From assembly GCA_024663395.1 (NCBI GenBank), contig JANFAH010000019.1, positions 620,001-684,000 of the forward strand: a stretch of DNA of 64,000 nucleotides, written 5' to 3'. Source of the DNA: Pisolithus tinctorius (Eukaryota; Basidiomycota; Agaricomycetes; Boletales; Pisolithaceae). The position numbers and the translations under genes were made by a program. The notes below the pieces were generated by a model. The model searched no databases and had not been told where the DNA came from. It saw only the letters and a list, made by a program, of their open reading frames with translations. Of the stretch, positions 45,421 through 57,402 are shown one piece after another. Position 1 is the first letter of the stretch; each line of letters starts with the position of its first letter.

Positions 45421-46992
45421 ACTTTTCCTACTCTGGATATTAGTAGATGCCACTAAATTTTCGGGAATGAGGAGGTTATCGTGCCACATACACGTTGAGG
45501 AAGCTACCCCCAATCTACTTTCGAACACTGCGCAATACAGCTTCTTACAAATTCATACTCAAGCACGCACGGGAATGCGTCAGACATGCTTCCGGGGGAA
45601 ATGAAATATAGCTGTGCTGACAAGAAGTGAGTACAAGGAAAATACATAGATGGGATACATCTCACCTAGTCCACGGTTTGGCACGCATCACAGAGCGAGG
45701 CGCGTTTCACCACGAGGGTAATCAAACTCGTACCTCTGCGGTCGTCTCCAAGTCGAGACGAAGAGTTTGTAGGCGAGGCAGGAATTATCGGGGTTCCTCA
45801 CACAGACCAAGGAAATTGACTCCCCGACCAAACGCCACTCCTCATGCCAGCCGGCCAACCAGACCAGCAATCTTGCGCATGTCAGGGAAGGCGTACCGGC
45901 TTGCTGTGGTGCTACAACTTATTTGTAAGTTCCTACAGCTTCTTGCTGTCGCCCATGTGTTGGCTGAGAATGAGATTACCGTTTGATGCCTTGGCAAGCT
46001 GTAGATCATCGAATCTCGTAATGGTTCCGCTCTTCTGCCTTGACAAACTTCAGGGAACACACTTCCCGTACGAATTCTATCCACGGAGCAGAAATTAGGA
46101 GCTCAGGAGAAGCTAGTAAATGAAGAACTCACCAACAATAGGCTCCTAACGAATAAATCGACGTCTCCCGAAAGAAGTTCTGACTCGTGGTCGTGCACGT
46201 GCCAGCCAGGCTCAGCCGTGCATCTTCTGACAGAAAGAGTACCCGCATTCGTCGGAGCGGTCGGAGCTTACAGTCATACGCGGAGGACACGCGACACGCA
46301 AGCTCTCAGCATCCCACCCCACAACAACGACAGACGAGCATGTGAACAACTTTGTGGTCTGTCGGGAGAGTTATACGTACTTCGACCGAGAAATGTTGGT
46401 GACGACAGAAGATGGCCGAAACAGGCGCTTTCGGAGACCTTACCAGGGTAATCCGAGGGTATGAATCATTTCGAAACGCTGGCGACATCCATGATTGCAT
46501 GTCTTTCGGCGTCCCGGATTATGTCCTCTTTGTAGATACGACTTGCGTCCTAGTCTACTCCTTTGCACAGTTTCCGATGTACAGATTCGTCGTTGTCCTC
46601 ACAGACGAGCAAGACGGTATGTCACCGTGATTCATTATCCCGTTGTCTATGGTTTTCATTTCACACTTCACGGTTTCCAAGCCTTTCGAATTTGACGCGA
46701 AACAATACCACTGAAAAGTACAGGTGCAACGATTGACATCCCTGCGCCTTGTACGCCGTTGCCTACTCGATAGAAGCATGCCCATGGTCGGAGGATGTGC
46801 CGGCTTGGGTGAAGGAGACGAGTGCTGCCGTATCATCCACGATATGCTGGAACTTCAACAAATTGTCCACATTGTATTATATCATAGCGTCTGTACAAGC
46901 CTACGGTAAGAATACAGAAACAAACGCTGCATATGATGGATCTAGAATGAATAGAAGAAGGCGGGCAGAGAGGATGAGGGTAGCAGGTGACA
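45421..46992. other. Spacer between A2 and B3
   Basis: Counterpart of 16439-18013. It lacks several short stretches, such as the TACATGTGG-like part near 17560. No intact gene is seen. It contains an unoccupied homologue of the transposon target (GAATCATTTCGAAACG at 46463), differing at one base. Confidence 0.55.
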
Positions 46993-48394
46993 CTACTGGC
47001 GGTTACTGAAAGCCACATAAGCCGCTTCAGCATCTTTCAACAGAGTCTCCAATAACAACCTATCGCGTTCCGAGGCCAAATCCTGACGGTTCCAGTCACT
47101 TTCCTCAAATCGTAGTGGTAGTCCATTTTGGAGGCGGTCAATAACAATCGTTTTCCATGTCTCCCATACCAAAGCACCCGACGGCAAGAGGGCATCCACT
47201 ATCTTTTTCAATTTCTCCGGATCACCAGAAAGATTCTGGTGGCCGCCAGACAAGAGGAGGAGCGATACTACTGCGCTGGAGCGATTGGGAAAAACGAATT
47301 TTTCTAGTTCGGGTGAACCTAGAACGCTGCGAAAGATCTCTTGTCGAATTTCCGCCTTATCGAAAGACAGGAACCACAAGTTGTACAGCCAAGATGTGGT
47401 GATGGATAAAACAAACATCAACTGGCCGAAGAGGCTACTCTGGGGAACGCAGATCAATTGCGCGATCGCCTGGGCGATAAGCAAGAAGGAGCACAGTTCA
47501 ACCATGTGGCAAGCGTGCCTCGACCGGAAGCGAAAAGTAAATCTTCCACGTGTAACAGCATTGACCACATACTCATCCCCTTTCAACAGGACCAGTTCGT
47601 GGTCGCAGCCCAAGATGCCGTCACCAGGGGGAGAGCCCTCTGCAGACTTCGGGTGGTCAAAAACAAATTCCCCAGAACCGATAAAGACGCAGGTCAATCC
47701 CCTGGCAAGAATCCCAAGGAGGATCATGGAGAACGCATACCACTCGCTGTACATGCCACACATGGCACATGTAGCCAGGCTGACAATGATGGGTATAATG
47801 GCACAAACAGGTGAGGAATGGCGAAACTCCATTCGTGGTTGAAGGCCAGGAACCTTCTCGAGTCTGGCGATGGTAACATTCACAGCCTGTGTCTCTCTGC
47901 CTTCGATCGTGGCGCCAGGCGTCCCGATACATTTCTTCATGAGAAGAGATGCTAAAGGACCCGTCACTTGCATGGAGGTCCCAGAGTAGATTCCTTTGAA
48001 TCCAGGCCCTTTAGACCAGCCGTCGTGCTGGAGCAACAGGGCGGGATCGATGTGAACCGCCCCAGAGCCGGTACCTGATCCGGGATTGACATGCGAATCA
48101 GGGATGATTGAATGTGCAAGGCGTCGAAAGCGTTTTCCGATGATGTATGAACCTGCGAAAGCCCTGAGTCACTTCCGCTGAAAAGAGAGCGGCATTCCCA
48201 CCTGGAGTGTTATACCAGCCCAACCATTTCCTTCTGCCGTAAATTTGGGCCAATGCCACTGTGGACATCGCTTCTTCCCCGCCTAAAAGGCCCGCCACGC
48301 TCGTGCTATCCAGCATGAACTTTGTGTGTGTGAGAGGGGATGGGCCCGTAGCCAGCGACCGAGCCTGAAGCTGAACCGATTCAGGGATGTACAT
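46993..48394 (-). CDS. Array membrane protein B3, chimeric B/C type
   Basis: Exons 48394-48202 and 48152-46993, 49-nt intron, 450 residues. Start MYIPESVQLQ. Ends of the protein are B type (WLGWYNTPG-SYIIGKRFRRLAHS; RFEESDWNRQDLASE), but the segment around residues 140-170 is C type: KKCIGTPGATIEGRETQAVN and VTIARLEKVPGLQP. All other B genes have TEVEGRATQAVNVTVVTLDQ there. At DNA level the C-like tract covers about 47825-47945, which looks like a gene-conversion patch. Other unique residues are ITTSWLYNLWF and GGHQNLSGD. Four membrane segments are preserved. The gene is intact. Confidence 0.84.
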
Positions 48395-48433
48395 CTTTGA
48401 GTTGGGGTACCATCTCACCAGCACTGGAGCCTG

Positions 48434-48441
48434 TTTATATA
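48434..48441 (-). promoter_or_regulatory. TATA box of B3
   Basis: TATATAAA on the minus strand, the best match to a TATA consensus in the array, about 40 bp before MYIP. Confidence 0.55.
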
Positions 48442-50980
48442 CTCAGACAGTGCGAAGACAACACATTTCCGACGCCGGTTGGCAAGGAAGTTTGCTGCGG
48501 GACGAACGCATTATGATGGAGGTCAACGTTCCATCGTGGTGGATAACTGGGGCATGTTGAAGTTCCTCTTCCAGTGGGCACAGCTTCATATGAGGCGTGT
48601 TTCTGCGGTGGGTATAACATGCCGAGAGAGTAATCAGTAGGAAACAAAGTGATTCGAATGCAGGTCATGTAACCTTCCCGAATTTCAAGAGAAATGGTCA
48701 TCTGTTTGCTGGATGGCCGTGAGTCACCGCAACCTCTATATTGTCGGCCCGTTGGTCAGGTAGTAAAACAGTTTACCGCATGTTCGCACATGGCGAACCT
48801 TTTCCAGCTCGAACCGCAGGGAAGACATTTGCCGGTTTACCGAATACTGTTGGAATTTCGACGAACTCGCGCAGCGATAGACAGGGACCAAAAGATGAAA
48901 TCTTTCCGTCGGCTGTGTTAGAGTCACTGGCTACGTCTAGCTCGCATTGGTAGAGATACATACAGCTTGTGGCTCCCGGCCACCAACATGAATACCTACA
49001 TTTATGAAAACTTGCTGCTATGGCGTGTCGGCACTCAACACTCGTTCTATACACACGCGTGGACGCGCGCACCACTGGTTGGTCTGATGGATCATGGATG
49101 CCCACGTACCTTGGCCGAGTCACTCGCATTTGGGTGGCGACGAAGTCAACTCCAGAAGTGCATGTTTCATTGGAACGGAGTCAGGGTAAATTGGAGGGCG
49201 ACGGGCATGGGCACTGCAGGCGGTGGTTCTTCAAGCTTCAAGGTTTGTGTTCTTTTCATTTCCACCACCGCCACCTTCCAAATTTCTGCGCCGTTCATGG
49301 GATGTCGGCCTGCTCAATCGCACGAGTGCTCGGCCATGACCAACGTTGGTGTGCGCATGGCTGTTTGTATAGTGTGCGTTTTTCAGATGATGCTGATGGA
49401 CTGCCCCTCACCAGGTTCCAACCCCTTAGTCTCACAGCAAATACATCCACTTACCCCGACCACTCACCCCGTCGCCTGGACCATGCTGAATGGAACACAC
49501 AGAGAGATCACCCTTCTAGGCTAAACACGAGGATTCATGCAAACAACACATCTGCGTTTGAACGACCCTTCACACTTTCAGCAGGGGGCCACAGTGGTGG
49601 ACGAACAAAAACAGCCTCCTATTGCTAGACATTTAACGTACCGGTGGAGTCCCTCCAGTATGACGTAGCAGCCGCGAAGTAAGCTCTTGGTCTTGCCCAA
49701 ACCGAAGCAACCAAGCTGTCAGAGCAGGTGCGGGAGGTCGAGATGGAAATTCAACAAGTCCGAGGAGAGTTTGCGGTGAACCACATAGCGTTTTCATCGG
49801 AGCAGATGACTGCATCGATGTTGCGTTCCGGCCGTTGGCTGTGTCTATCGGCTCCGCCCCGCCAATAACGCAAGTGGACGGCTCAACCTAGGGGATGAGA
49901 AGTCATGGGCTCGTAGCTATGGATATGACAAGGTACATGTGATTTGTGCGTGGGCTAGACGTATGCTTTTAGCGTTCAATTTGCCGATGCGGCGACGTCA
50001 GAAGCCCAGCGATGACCTCCATAGCAGCCGTTCCGGGGAATGAATTAATGACCTCGGTACCTCATGACAAACCCACGTTCATTGCACGCAGCTCCTCGCA
50101 GTTCTTAACAACCACCGGCACCTACCCCACAGCAGTGACAGACGGGCATACGAACAACTATACGTACTTCGACCAAGAGATGCTGATGATGACGAAGGAT
50201 ACCTGGAAGCTGTGCTTTCGGAAACCTTGCTAGGGTAATTCGAGAACGTGGATCCTTCCGACACGCTGGGTCGATGTTTGCGGCGTCTTGCAATGCACCA
50301 GATTCTTTGACAACGATCTCACATTTCTGGACTTACGTGCGTATGTCCTCTTTGCTGATATCTCCATCTCTTGCGTCCTAGTGTATCTCCCTTGCACAGC
50401 TCCCGGAACGGGGTAATACATTTAGTGTAGTTCATAATACCTTTATCTTTTCACACTGTACGACTTTCAGCCCTCCGCATTACATGCGAAACAAATATTA
50501 CATAAGAAGTACACGTGCAACGGTGGACAACCCCGCCCTGTGTACGCCGTCGCCTACTTACTCGATTGGAGCCTTTGCACATGGTTAAAGGCCGTACTGT
50601 TTGAGTTTACCGGCTTGGACACGTGGGGTATTCCAGGACGCGTAGCAGTCCTGGTCTGTTTTCATCTTCTGTCACAGACGGTCGTACCGGGTGAGTGCCG
50701 CAGCAGCGTCTACGACACATCGGAACGTCGATGAAAATATGCGTTTCCCACTGTATGCGTCTGCTGATACATCACATCTTTATGTAATATTCCTTAACGT
50801 ACATAATACATATTTATGCCAGTAAGTTACAATGTCAAAAGCTATACTGAATCGCCATAAGTATAACGAGTACCAGACCCTGTGGTGAGGACATAGAAAC
50901 AAATGCTGTATGCGCGAGAAGCCGGGATAAATAGAAAGGGGCAGGTATACAGAATGATGGTAACAGGCGAACCCATGGCA
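48442..50980. other. B-type spacer module upstream of B3
   Basis: Shorter than the B1 module owing to deletions near 48670 (about 170 bp) and 48985 (about 150 bp). The coiled-coil-like relic at 49647-49868 has a stop after DVAAAK. No intact gene is seen. Confidence 0.5.
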
Positions 50981-52393
50981 TTACCGGTTGTTGATGAAAG
51001 CGTCATAAGCCGTCTGAGCATCTTTCAACAGGGTTTCCAATAACACCCTATCGGATTCCGAGGTTAAATCCCGATGGTTCCAATGAGTACCTTCAAAGCG
51101 GAGCGGCATTTCCTTCGTGAGGCGTTCGATAATAATATCTTTCCATTCCTCCCACACCAAAGAGCCTGACGGCAGGAGACTATCCATGATCTTTTTCAAT
51201 TTTGTCGGATCACCGGAAAGCTCCTGCTTATAGCCAGAGAAGAGGAGAAGTAACACCATTGCGCTACAGCGATTGGGAAAAACAAATTTGTCGAGCTTGG
51301 GCGAGCCTAGAACATCGCAAAATATCTTCTGCCGGACTTCCTTCTTATCGAAAGACACGAACCACAAGTTATACACCCAAGACGCGGCGATGGAAAAAAC
51401 AAACATCAGCTGGCCGAGGATATTGCTCTGTGGAATGCAGATCAACTGCGCGATTGCTTGGACAATGAGCAAGAAGGAACACAGTTTGGCTATGCGACAA
51501 GCGTGCTTCGACCGGAAGGAAAAGAAAAGCCTTCCACGTGTGACAGCATTAACCACGTTCTCATCCCCTTTCAACAGAACCAGTTCACGATCGCAGCCCA
51601 GGATGCCATCACCAGGGGGAGAGCCTTCTGCGTACTTCGAGTGGTCAAAAAGTAGCTCCCCGGAGCTGATAAAGGCGCAGGTTAATCCCCTGGCAAGAAT
51701 CCCTAGGAGAATCATGGAGAACGCATACCACTCGCCGTATAAGCCACATATAGCACATGTGGTCAGACTGACAGCGATAGGTATAACAGCGTAGATAGGT
51801 GGGGAATAACGAAATTTCATCTCTGGTTGAAGACCAGGAACATTCTCGAGCCTGGCGATGGTAACGTTCACAGCCTGTGTCTCTCTGCCTTTGATCGCGG
51901 TGCCAGGCATCCTGATACATTTCTTCATGAGAAGAGATGCTAAAGGACCCGTCACTTGCATGGAGGTCCCGGAATAGATTCCTTTAAAGACGGGTCCTCT
52001 GGGCCAGCCATCATGCTGAAGTAACAGGGCAGGATCAATGTGCACTGTTTCGGATCTGGCACCCGATCCGGGATTGACGTGTGAACCAGAGACGATTGAA
52101 TGTGCAAGGTGTAGGAAGCGTTTTCCGATGATGTATGAACCTACGGAAGCATCCTAAGCCAATTCCACCGAAAGGAGAGCGGAATTCCTACCTGGAGTGT
52201 TGTACCAGCCCAACCACTTGCTTCCATCGTAAACTTGGGCCAATGCTACTGTGGACATCGCTTCTTCTCCATCTAAAAGGCCTGCCACACCTGTGCCATT
52301 TAGAATGAATGTTGTCTGGGCGAGCGGGGATTGATCCGTAACCAGGGACCGAGCCTGAGACTGAGCCGTTTCCAAGATTTGAGGGATGTACAT
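50981..52393 (-). CDS. Array membrane protein C2, unknown function
   Basis: Exons 52393-52192 and 52140-50981, 51-nt intron ending TCCGTAG (all other C introns end TCCGCAG), 453 residues. It is the unit II counterpart of C1, with changes such as IRMPG for IGMPG, SLTTCAICGL for SLATCALCGL, DHSKYAEGSPPGDG for DHPKCAEGSPPGDG, and WEEWKDII for WEVWKEII. The otherwise invariant Pro of the HPK loop motif is replaced here. An upstream in-frame ATG at 52420 exists as in C1. No lesion is seen. Confidence 0.84.
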
Positions 52394-52434
52394 GTTAGAG
52401 TTGGGAAGTTGGGGGATCATCGTCGACACTAATG

Positions 52435-52441
52435 TTTTTAT
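52435..52441 (-). promoter_or_regulatory. TATA-like box of C2
   Basis: ATAAAAA, then CATTAGTGTCGACGATG on the minus strand, as in C1. Confidence 0.45.
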
Positions 52442-55400
52442 GAGTTCCAGACGGTGAGGAGCAACGCATTTCCGAAGCTGCTCGGCCAGGAAGTTCGCTG
52501 GAGGTCGACTGCGCTGAAGGGGTGGTCAACGTTCCATCCCGATCGATCAGTGAGACGTATTGAACCTCCTCTTCCAATGGGCACAGCTCCATATGAGATG
52601 CGTAACTACGGTGGATATGGTGCGCCTATATCACAGGCAGTAATCAGTGGAAGACAGAGGGCTGGGCCGCAGGTAAGAGTGCCTTGCGATTGTTGTCCGA
52701 GTACACATGGATAGCGCCTTCCACCGGTTTGGAGGGAGCTCACTGGCTGTGTCCGACCAACATCGGAGTAGTATTTCGACCCAGAGATCCAAACATACAG
52801 TTTGTGGCTCTCAGCCACCAACACACATGCGATTTGTGTCGATGAAAGTGCCGCAGCGATGGAAATTCCGTGGTGTCAACGATGTGACGACAGACAATCT
52901 CAGGTGCAACTTGATAAGGAAGCAGGCTGGTAGAAGAATGAATACCTACAATTCATCAAAATAGCTGCAGCCATCTCATGCGGGCACCCAGCACTCATCT
53001 ATCCACGTAGGCGCTCTAGGCATTTGCACAATTGCATGGTCTAATCAGTGATGGGAACCCACATACCCCCGCCGAACCACTTGCATTTGGGTGGCAGCGA
53101 AGTTGACTGAAGAAGCGTATTTTCGCCGGAAGGCGGCCAGGAGGTGTAAACTGTAGCTTTTTTTTCCGTTAGGTTTGCTATGCAACGTCAATTATGTCGA
53201 CGAATGATGTCGTGTTCAACGCTGCACCGGATCCCTTGATTCATTTCCATTTCCGCCGGTACCACTTCTAAACATCTATTGATATCGTGGCCTACTCGTT
53301 TACACGAGTGTGTTGACGTGCACCCAAGACTGAATTTTTTTTGAGAATGATGAGCAAGAGAGACGTGACATCCTGTGACAGTTTGTGATTTTTTTTGTGA
53401 CCCCATGGCACTCTGCGAAACCCTTCCCTTGAATCATTCCAAGTCAAACGTAGTCCCTGCGACAATCCCTCCATATCCAGGCTGGAGCATCGAAGTTACA
53501 TTTCCAAGCCCAATAACAATACAGACCGCACTGGAACGGTTTTCTAGGATTTTGGTAGGCCGGTGCGCAAACAAAAACAGGTTCATCTCGCCGGACATTC
53601 AACATAGGTACCAATGGAATCTCTCCAGTTAGCTGTGGCCACTAGTGCTGAACGTTCACAAAGTTTGTTCGATCAGCTCCGCTACGAACGGGTGCCCCAG
53701 CCTAGAAATGATAGAGTCGTGAGGACACATATGGCATGATGCATGTACTTTGTACATGGGTCAGTATGTTCTGTCGTTGATGGCGATGTTAGAAGCGCAA
53801 CAATAACCTTCGTGGAAGCGGTAATGACGAATAAATTAATGACCTCGGTGCCTACCCACGTTCATTGGAGATGACGATCACGCGCGGAGGACACGCAACA
53901 CGCCACCCACCGTATGTAAGTAGCTAACTGACGCACGTCCCACAGTAACGACAGGCGGGCATGTAACGGCGCAGTAGTTCCATCGGAGAGCCATACGTTC
54001 TCTGGAGACTCGTTGCTGGCAATGAGCGACATGGACTCAGAAACTTCGTTGAACACTTGTCACTTTTATTTTCGCTGGGTCTGAAAATGCAATGTCGTTG
54101 ATCGATGATATAGATACTTAGCTGTATCTGTGCTGTGCCGCCGTCTTCCCCACGACATTTGCGGGTGGAAGCCCTTCTTCCAGTGAACGTTATTCCGATG
54201 AATGCGCGACGGAGCGCAAGCAAGTATGTAGGTTGTTTCGCACAGCGAGTAAGGTACACCTATGTTCTGCGGCAACTACCGTTACTGATCTCACTGGCAA
54301 ATGAAATTAGTCACCCATCCTACATGGTTCTGAGGTACCCATTATTGATTTGTTGGGTCGCTGTGACTCGCCACAACCCTGCGATTATCGTCTTGACTGT
54401 TCAAGATTAAACAGAAGCAAAGTCGTTGGACGTGTGTTTTGGAAGTGTCGTTGGGTGACATCTTGCCTCGAACTGCGGACCCGTAGATGAAAAGAAAAAA
54501 AATGCGGCTGGCAGAGTACCGTCGAGCATCAATCGAACAGCCATAGCGGCGGACAAAAACCAATTCAAACCGCCATACAGTCAACGTACGGATGGTATTT
54601 TTCCACCAACTGTACTGGAGTGGTCCAGGAACGTTGAGGGGTACTTGGTCAGCTCTACTATGACCTGTGCACAGGCGTACAACGGTGTGCTCCGCATGAG
54701 TTATGAACCTCACCTGAGATAACTGCGTTTGTGGCGAAGAAGTTTTTTTTTTTTTGGTCAGAAGTGATCAGCTGGGGCGTGAACACTGCTAAAGTCTCTT
54801 TCGTAGAGCAATGCTGCACCGACTTGTTTCCTCGTGTTTGCTAGGCACCCAGCAAGGTGGTCCACACCACGTGTTTGCCCCACACGGAAGCAGAACGAGA
54901 TGATATTATGGACGTTAAGCCGACTTTCGTTATTCTCCAAGACATTATAACTCCCCACCATCCATGCGACACACGCACTGCTGTACTGATGTTGTGCACG
55001 GTATGATTAATGGCTAAAAGTATAATCATGAGATCTAGCGCCAAACTGTAACGAAAAGAAGCATACATACCTCGAAGCAGTTCGCGATAGGGGGCCTGGC
55101 TCGGATCAGATTTGTTGAAAGGAGGCGGTGTGACCTCTTCGAAGGGAACGTTCTCCGAACGGTGATGTCGGAGATGCCATTGGAGGCCTGTCCAGTCACC
55201 GGATGGTTACGGCCGTACGCGGAGGACACGCGGCACGCAAGCTCTCAGCATCCCACCTCACAGCAACGACAGACGAGCACGTGAACAACTTTGTGGTCTT
55301 TTGGGAGAGCTACACGTACTTCGACCAAGAAATTTTGGTGAGGACAAAAGATCGCTAGAAACAGGTGCCTTCGGAGAACTCACCAGGGTAATCTGAGGGC

Positions 55401-55959
55401 GTGAATCGTTTCGAAACGCTGGCGACATCCATGATTGCATGTCTTTCGGCGTCCCGGATTGTTTGACAACGGTTGGAACCTACATGTGTACGTCCTCTTT
55501 GCAGATATGTCTTGCGTCCCAGTCTCTCCTTTGCACAGTTTCCGTTGTACAGATTCGTCGCTGTCCTCACAGACGAGCAAGATGGTATGTCACCGTGATT
55601 CATTATTCCGTTGTCTACGGTTTTCATTTCACACTTCACGGTTTCCAAGTCTTTCGAACTTGACGCGAAACAATGCCACTGAAAAGTACAGGTGCAACCA
55701 TTGACATCTCTGCGCCTTGTACGCTGTTGCCTACTCGATAGAAGCATGCCCATGGTCGGAGGGTGTGCCGGCTTGGATGCGTTGAACGTGGGTGAAGATG
55801 AATGCTGCAGTATCATGCGGAACTTCAACGAAGTGTGCATATTGTATTATATCATAGCGTCCGTACAAGCCTACAGTAAGAATACAGAAACAAATGCTGC
55901 ATATGATGGATCTAGAATGAATAGAAGGAGGGCAAAGAGAATGATGGTAGCAAGCGACA
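52442..55959. other. C-type spacer module upstream of C2, ending in B-gene 3' flank
   Basis: Matches 23708-26672 and, past the empty transposon target at 55403-55408, continues as 37139-37823 without the 127-bp insertion. It thus proves the contiguity of the sequences now separated by the transposon. T-runs lie at 53158-53166 and 54744-54755. No intact gene is seen. Confidence 0.6.
53614..53739 (+). other. Conserved 41-codon open frame, copy 2
   Basis: MESLQLAVATSAERSQS to RNDRVVRTHMA. Differences from copy 1 are few and none creates a stop. Confidence 0.3.
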
Positions 55960-57358
55960 CTACTGGCGGTCACTGAAAGCCACATAAGCCGCTTCAGCAT
56001 CTTTCAACAGAGTCTCCAATAACAACCTATCGCGTTCCGAGGCCAAATCCTGACGGTTCCAGTCACTTTCCTCAAATCGTAGTGGTAGTCCATTTTGGAG
56101 GCGTTCAATAACAATCGTTTTCCATGTCTCCCATACCAAAGCACCCGACGGCAAGAGGGCATCCACTATCTTTTTCAATTTCTCCGGATTGCCAGAAAGT
56201 TTCTTGTTATCGCCAGACAAGAGAAGTGATACCACCGCACTGGAGCGGTTGGGGAAAATGAATTTTTCGAGCTTGGGTGAACCTAGAACGCTGCGAAAGA
56301 TCTCTTGTCGAATTCCCGCCTTATCGAAAGACAAGAACCACAAGTTATACACCCAAGATGTGGCAATGGAAACAACAAACATCAACTGGCCGAAGAAGTT
56401 ACTCTGGGGAACACAGATCAATTGCGCAATCGCTTGGGCGATGAGCAAGAAGGAACACAATTCAACCATGCGACAGGCGTGCCGAGACTGGAAGCGAAAG
56501 GAAAACCTTCCACGCGTAACAGCATTGACCACATACTCGTCTCCCTTTAACAGAACCAGTTCGTTGTCGCAGCCCAGGATGCCGTCACCAGGGGGAGAGC
56601 CCTCTGCAGACTTCGGGTGCTCAAAAACAAGTTCCCCAGAACCAATAAAGACGCAGGTCAATCCCCTGGCGAGAATACCGAGGAGGATCATGGAGAACGC
56701 ATACCACTCGCAGTATAAGCCACACATAGTACATGTGGCCAGGCTGACAATGATGGGTATAATGGCGCAGAGAGGCGGGGAATGGCGAAACCTCATCCGC
56801 GGTTGAAGATCAGGATTCTGGTCAAGTGTGACAACGGTGACGTTAACGGCCTGTGTCGCTCTGCCTTCGACCTCGGTGCCACACATCCTGATACATTTCT
56901 TCATGAGAAGAGACGCTAAAGGACCCGTCACTTGCATGGAGGTCCCAGAGTGTATTCCTTGGAATCCAGGCCCTTTAGACCAGCCGTCATGCTGGAGCAA
57001 TAGGGCGGGATCGATGTGAACCGCTTCAGAGCCGGTACCCGATCCGGGATTGACATGCGAATCAGGGATGATTGAATGCGCAAGGCGTCGAAAGCGTTTT
57101 CCGATGATGTATGAACCTGCGGAAGCACTGAGTCACTTCCGCGGAAAGGAGAGCGACATTCCCACCTGGAGTGTTATACCAACCGAGCCACTTCCTTTTA
57201 TCGTAAATTTGGGCCAATGCCACTGTGGACATCGCTTCTTCACCACCTAAAAGGCCCGCCACACTCGTGCTATCGAGAATGAACTTTGTGTTGGCGAGAG
57301 GGGATGGATCAGTAACCAGCGACCGAGCCTGAAGCTGAACCGTTTGGGGGATGTACAT
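55960..57358 (-). CDS. Array membrane protein B4, unknown function
   Basis: Exons 57358-57166 and 57116-55960, 49-nt intron, 449 residues. It is one residue shorter than B2 because of a 3-bp loss in the Leu run before SGDNKKLSG. Marks include YDKRKWLGWYNTPG, GFQGIHSGTSMQVTG, CTMCGLYCEWYAFSM and VPQSNFFGQLMF. It shares KKCIRMCGTEVEGRATQ with B1. Intact, with four membrane segments. Confidence 0.85.
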
Positions 57359-57395
57359 GTTCGATTTGGGGCATCATCTCACCAACGCTGGAGCC

Positions 57396-57402
57396 TTTTT
57401 AT
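57396..57402 (-). promoter_or_regulatory. TATA-like box of B4
   Basis: ATAAAAA followed by GGCTCCAGCG on the minus strand. Confidence 0.5.

Noticed and set aside
56189..56806. Long plus-strand frames opposite the membrane genes (also 22539-23060, 47285-47842, 51273-51794)
   Set aside because: Antisense shadows of the array genes; they vary in length between copies and show no protein-level conservation beyond that of the sense strand.
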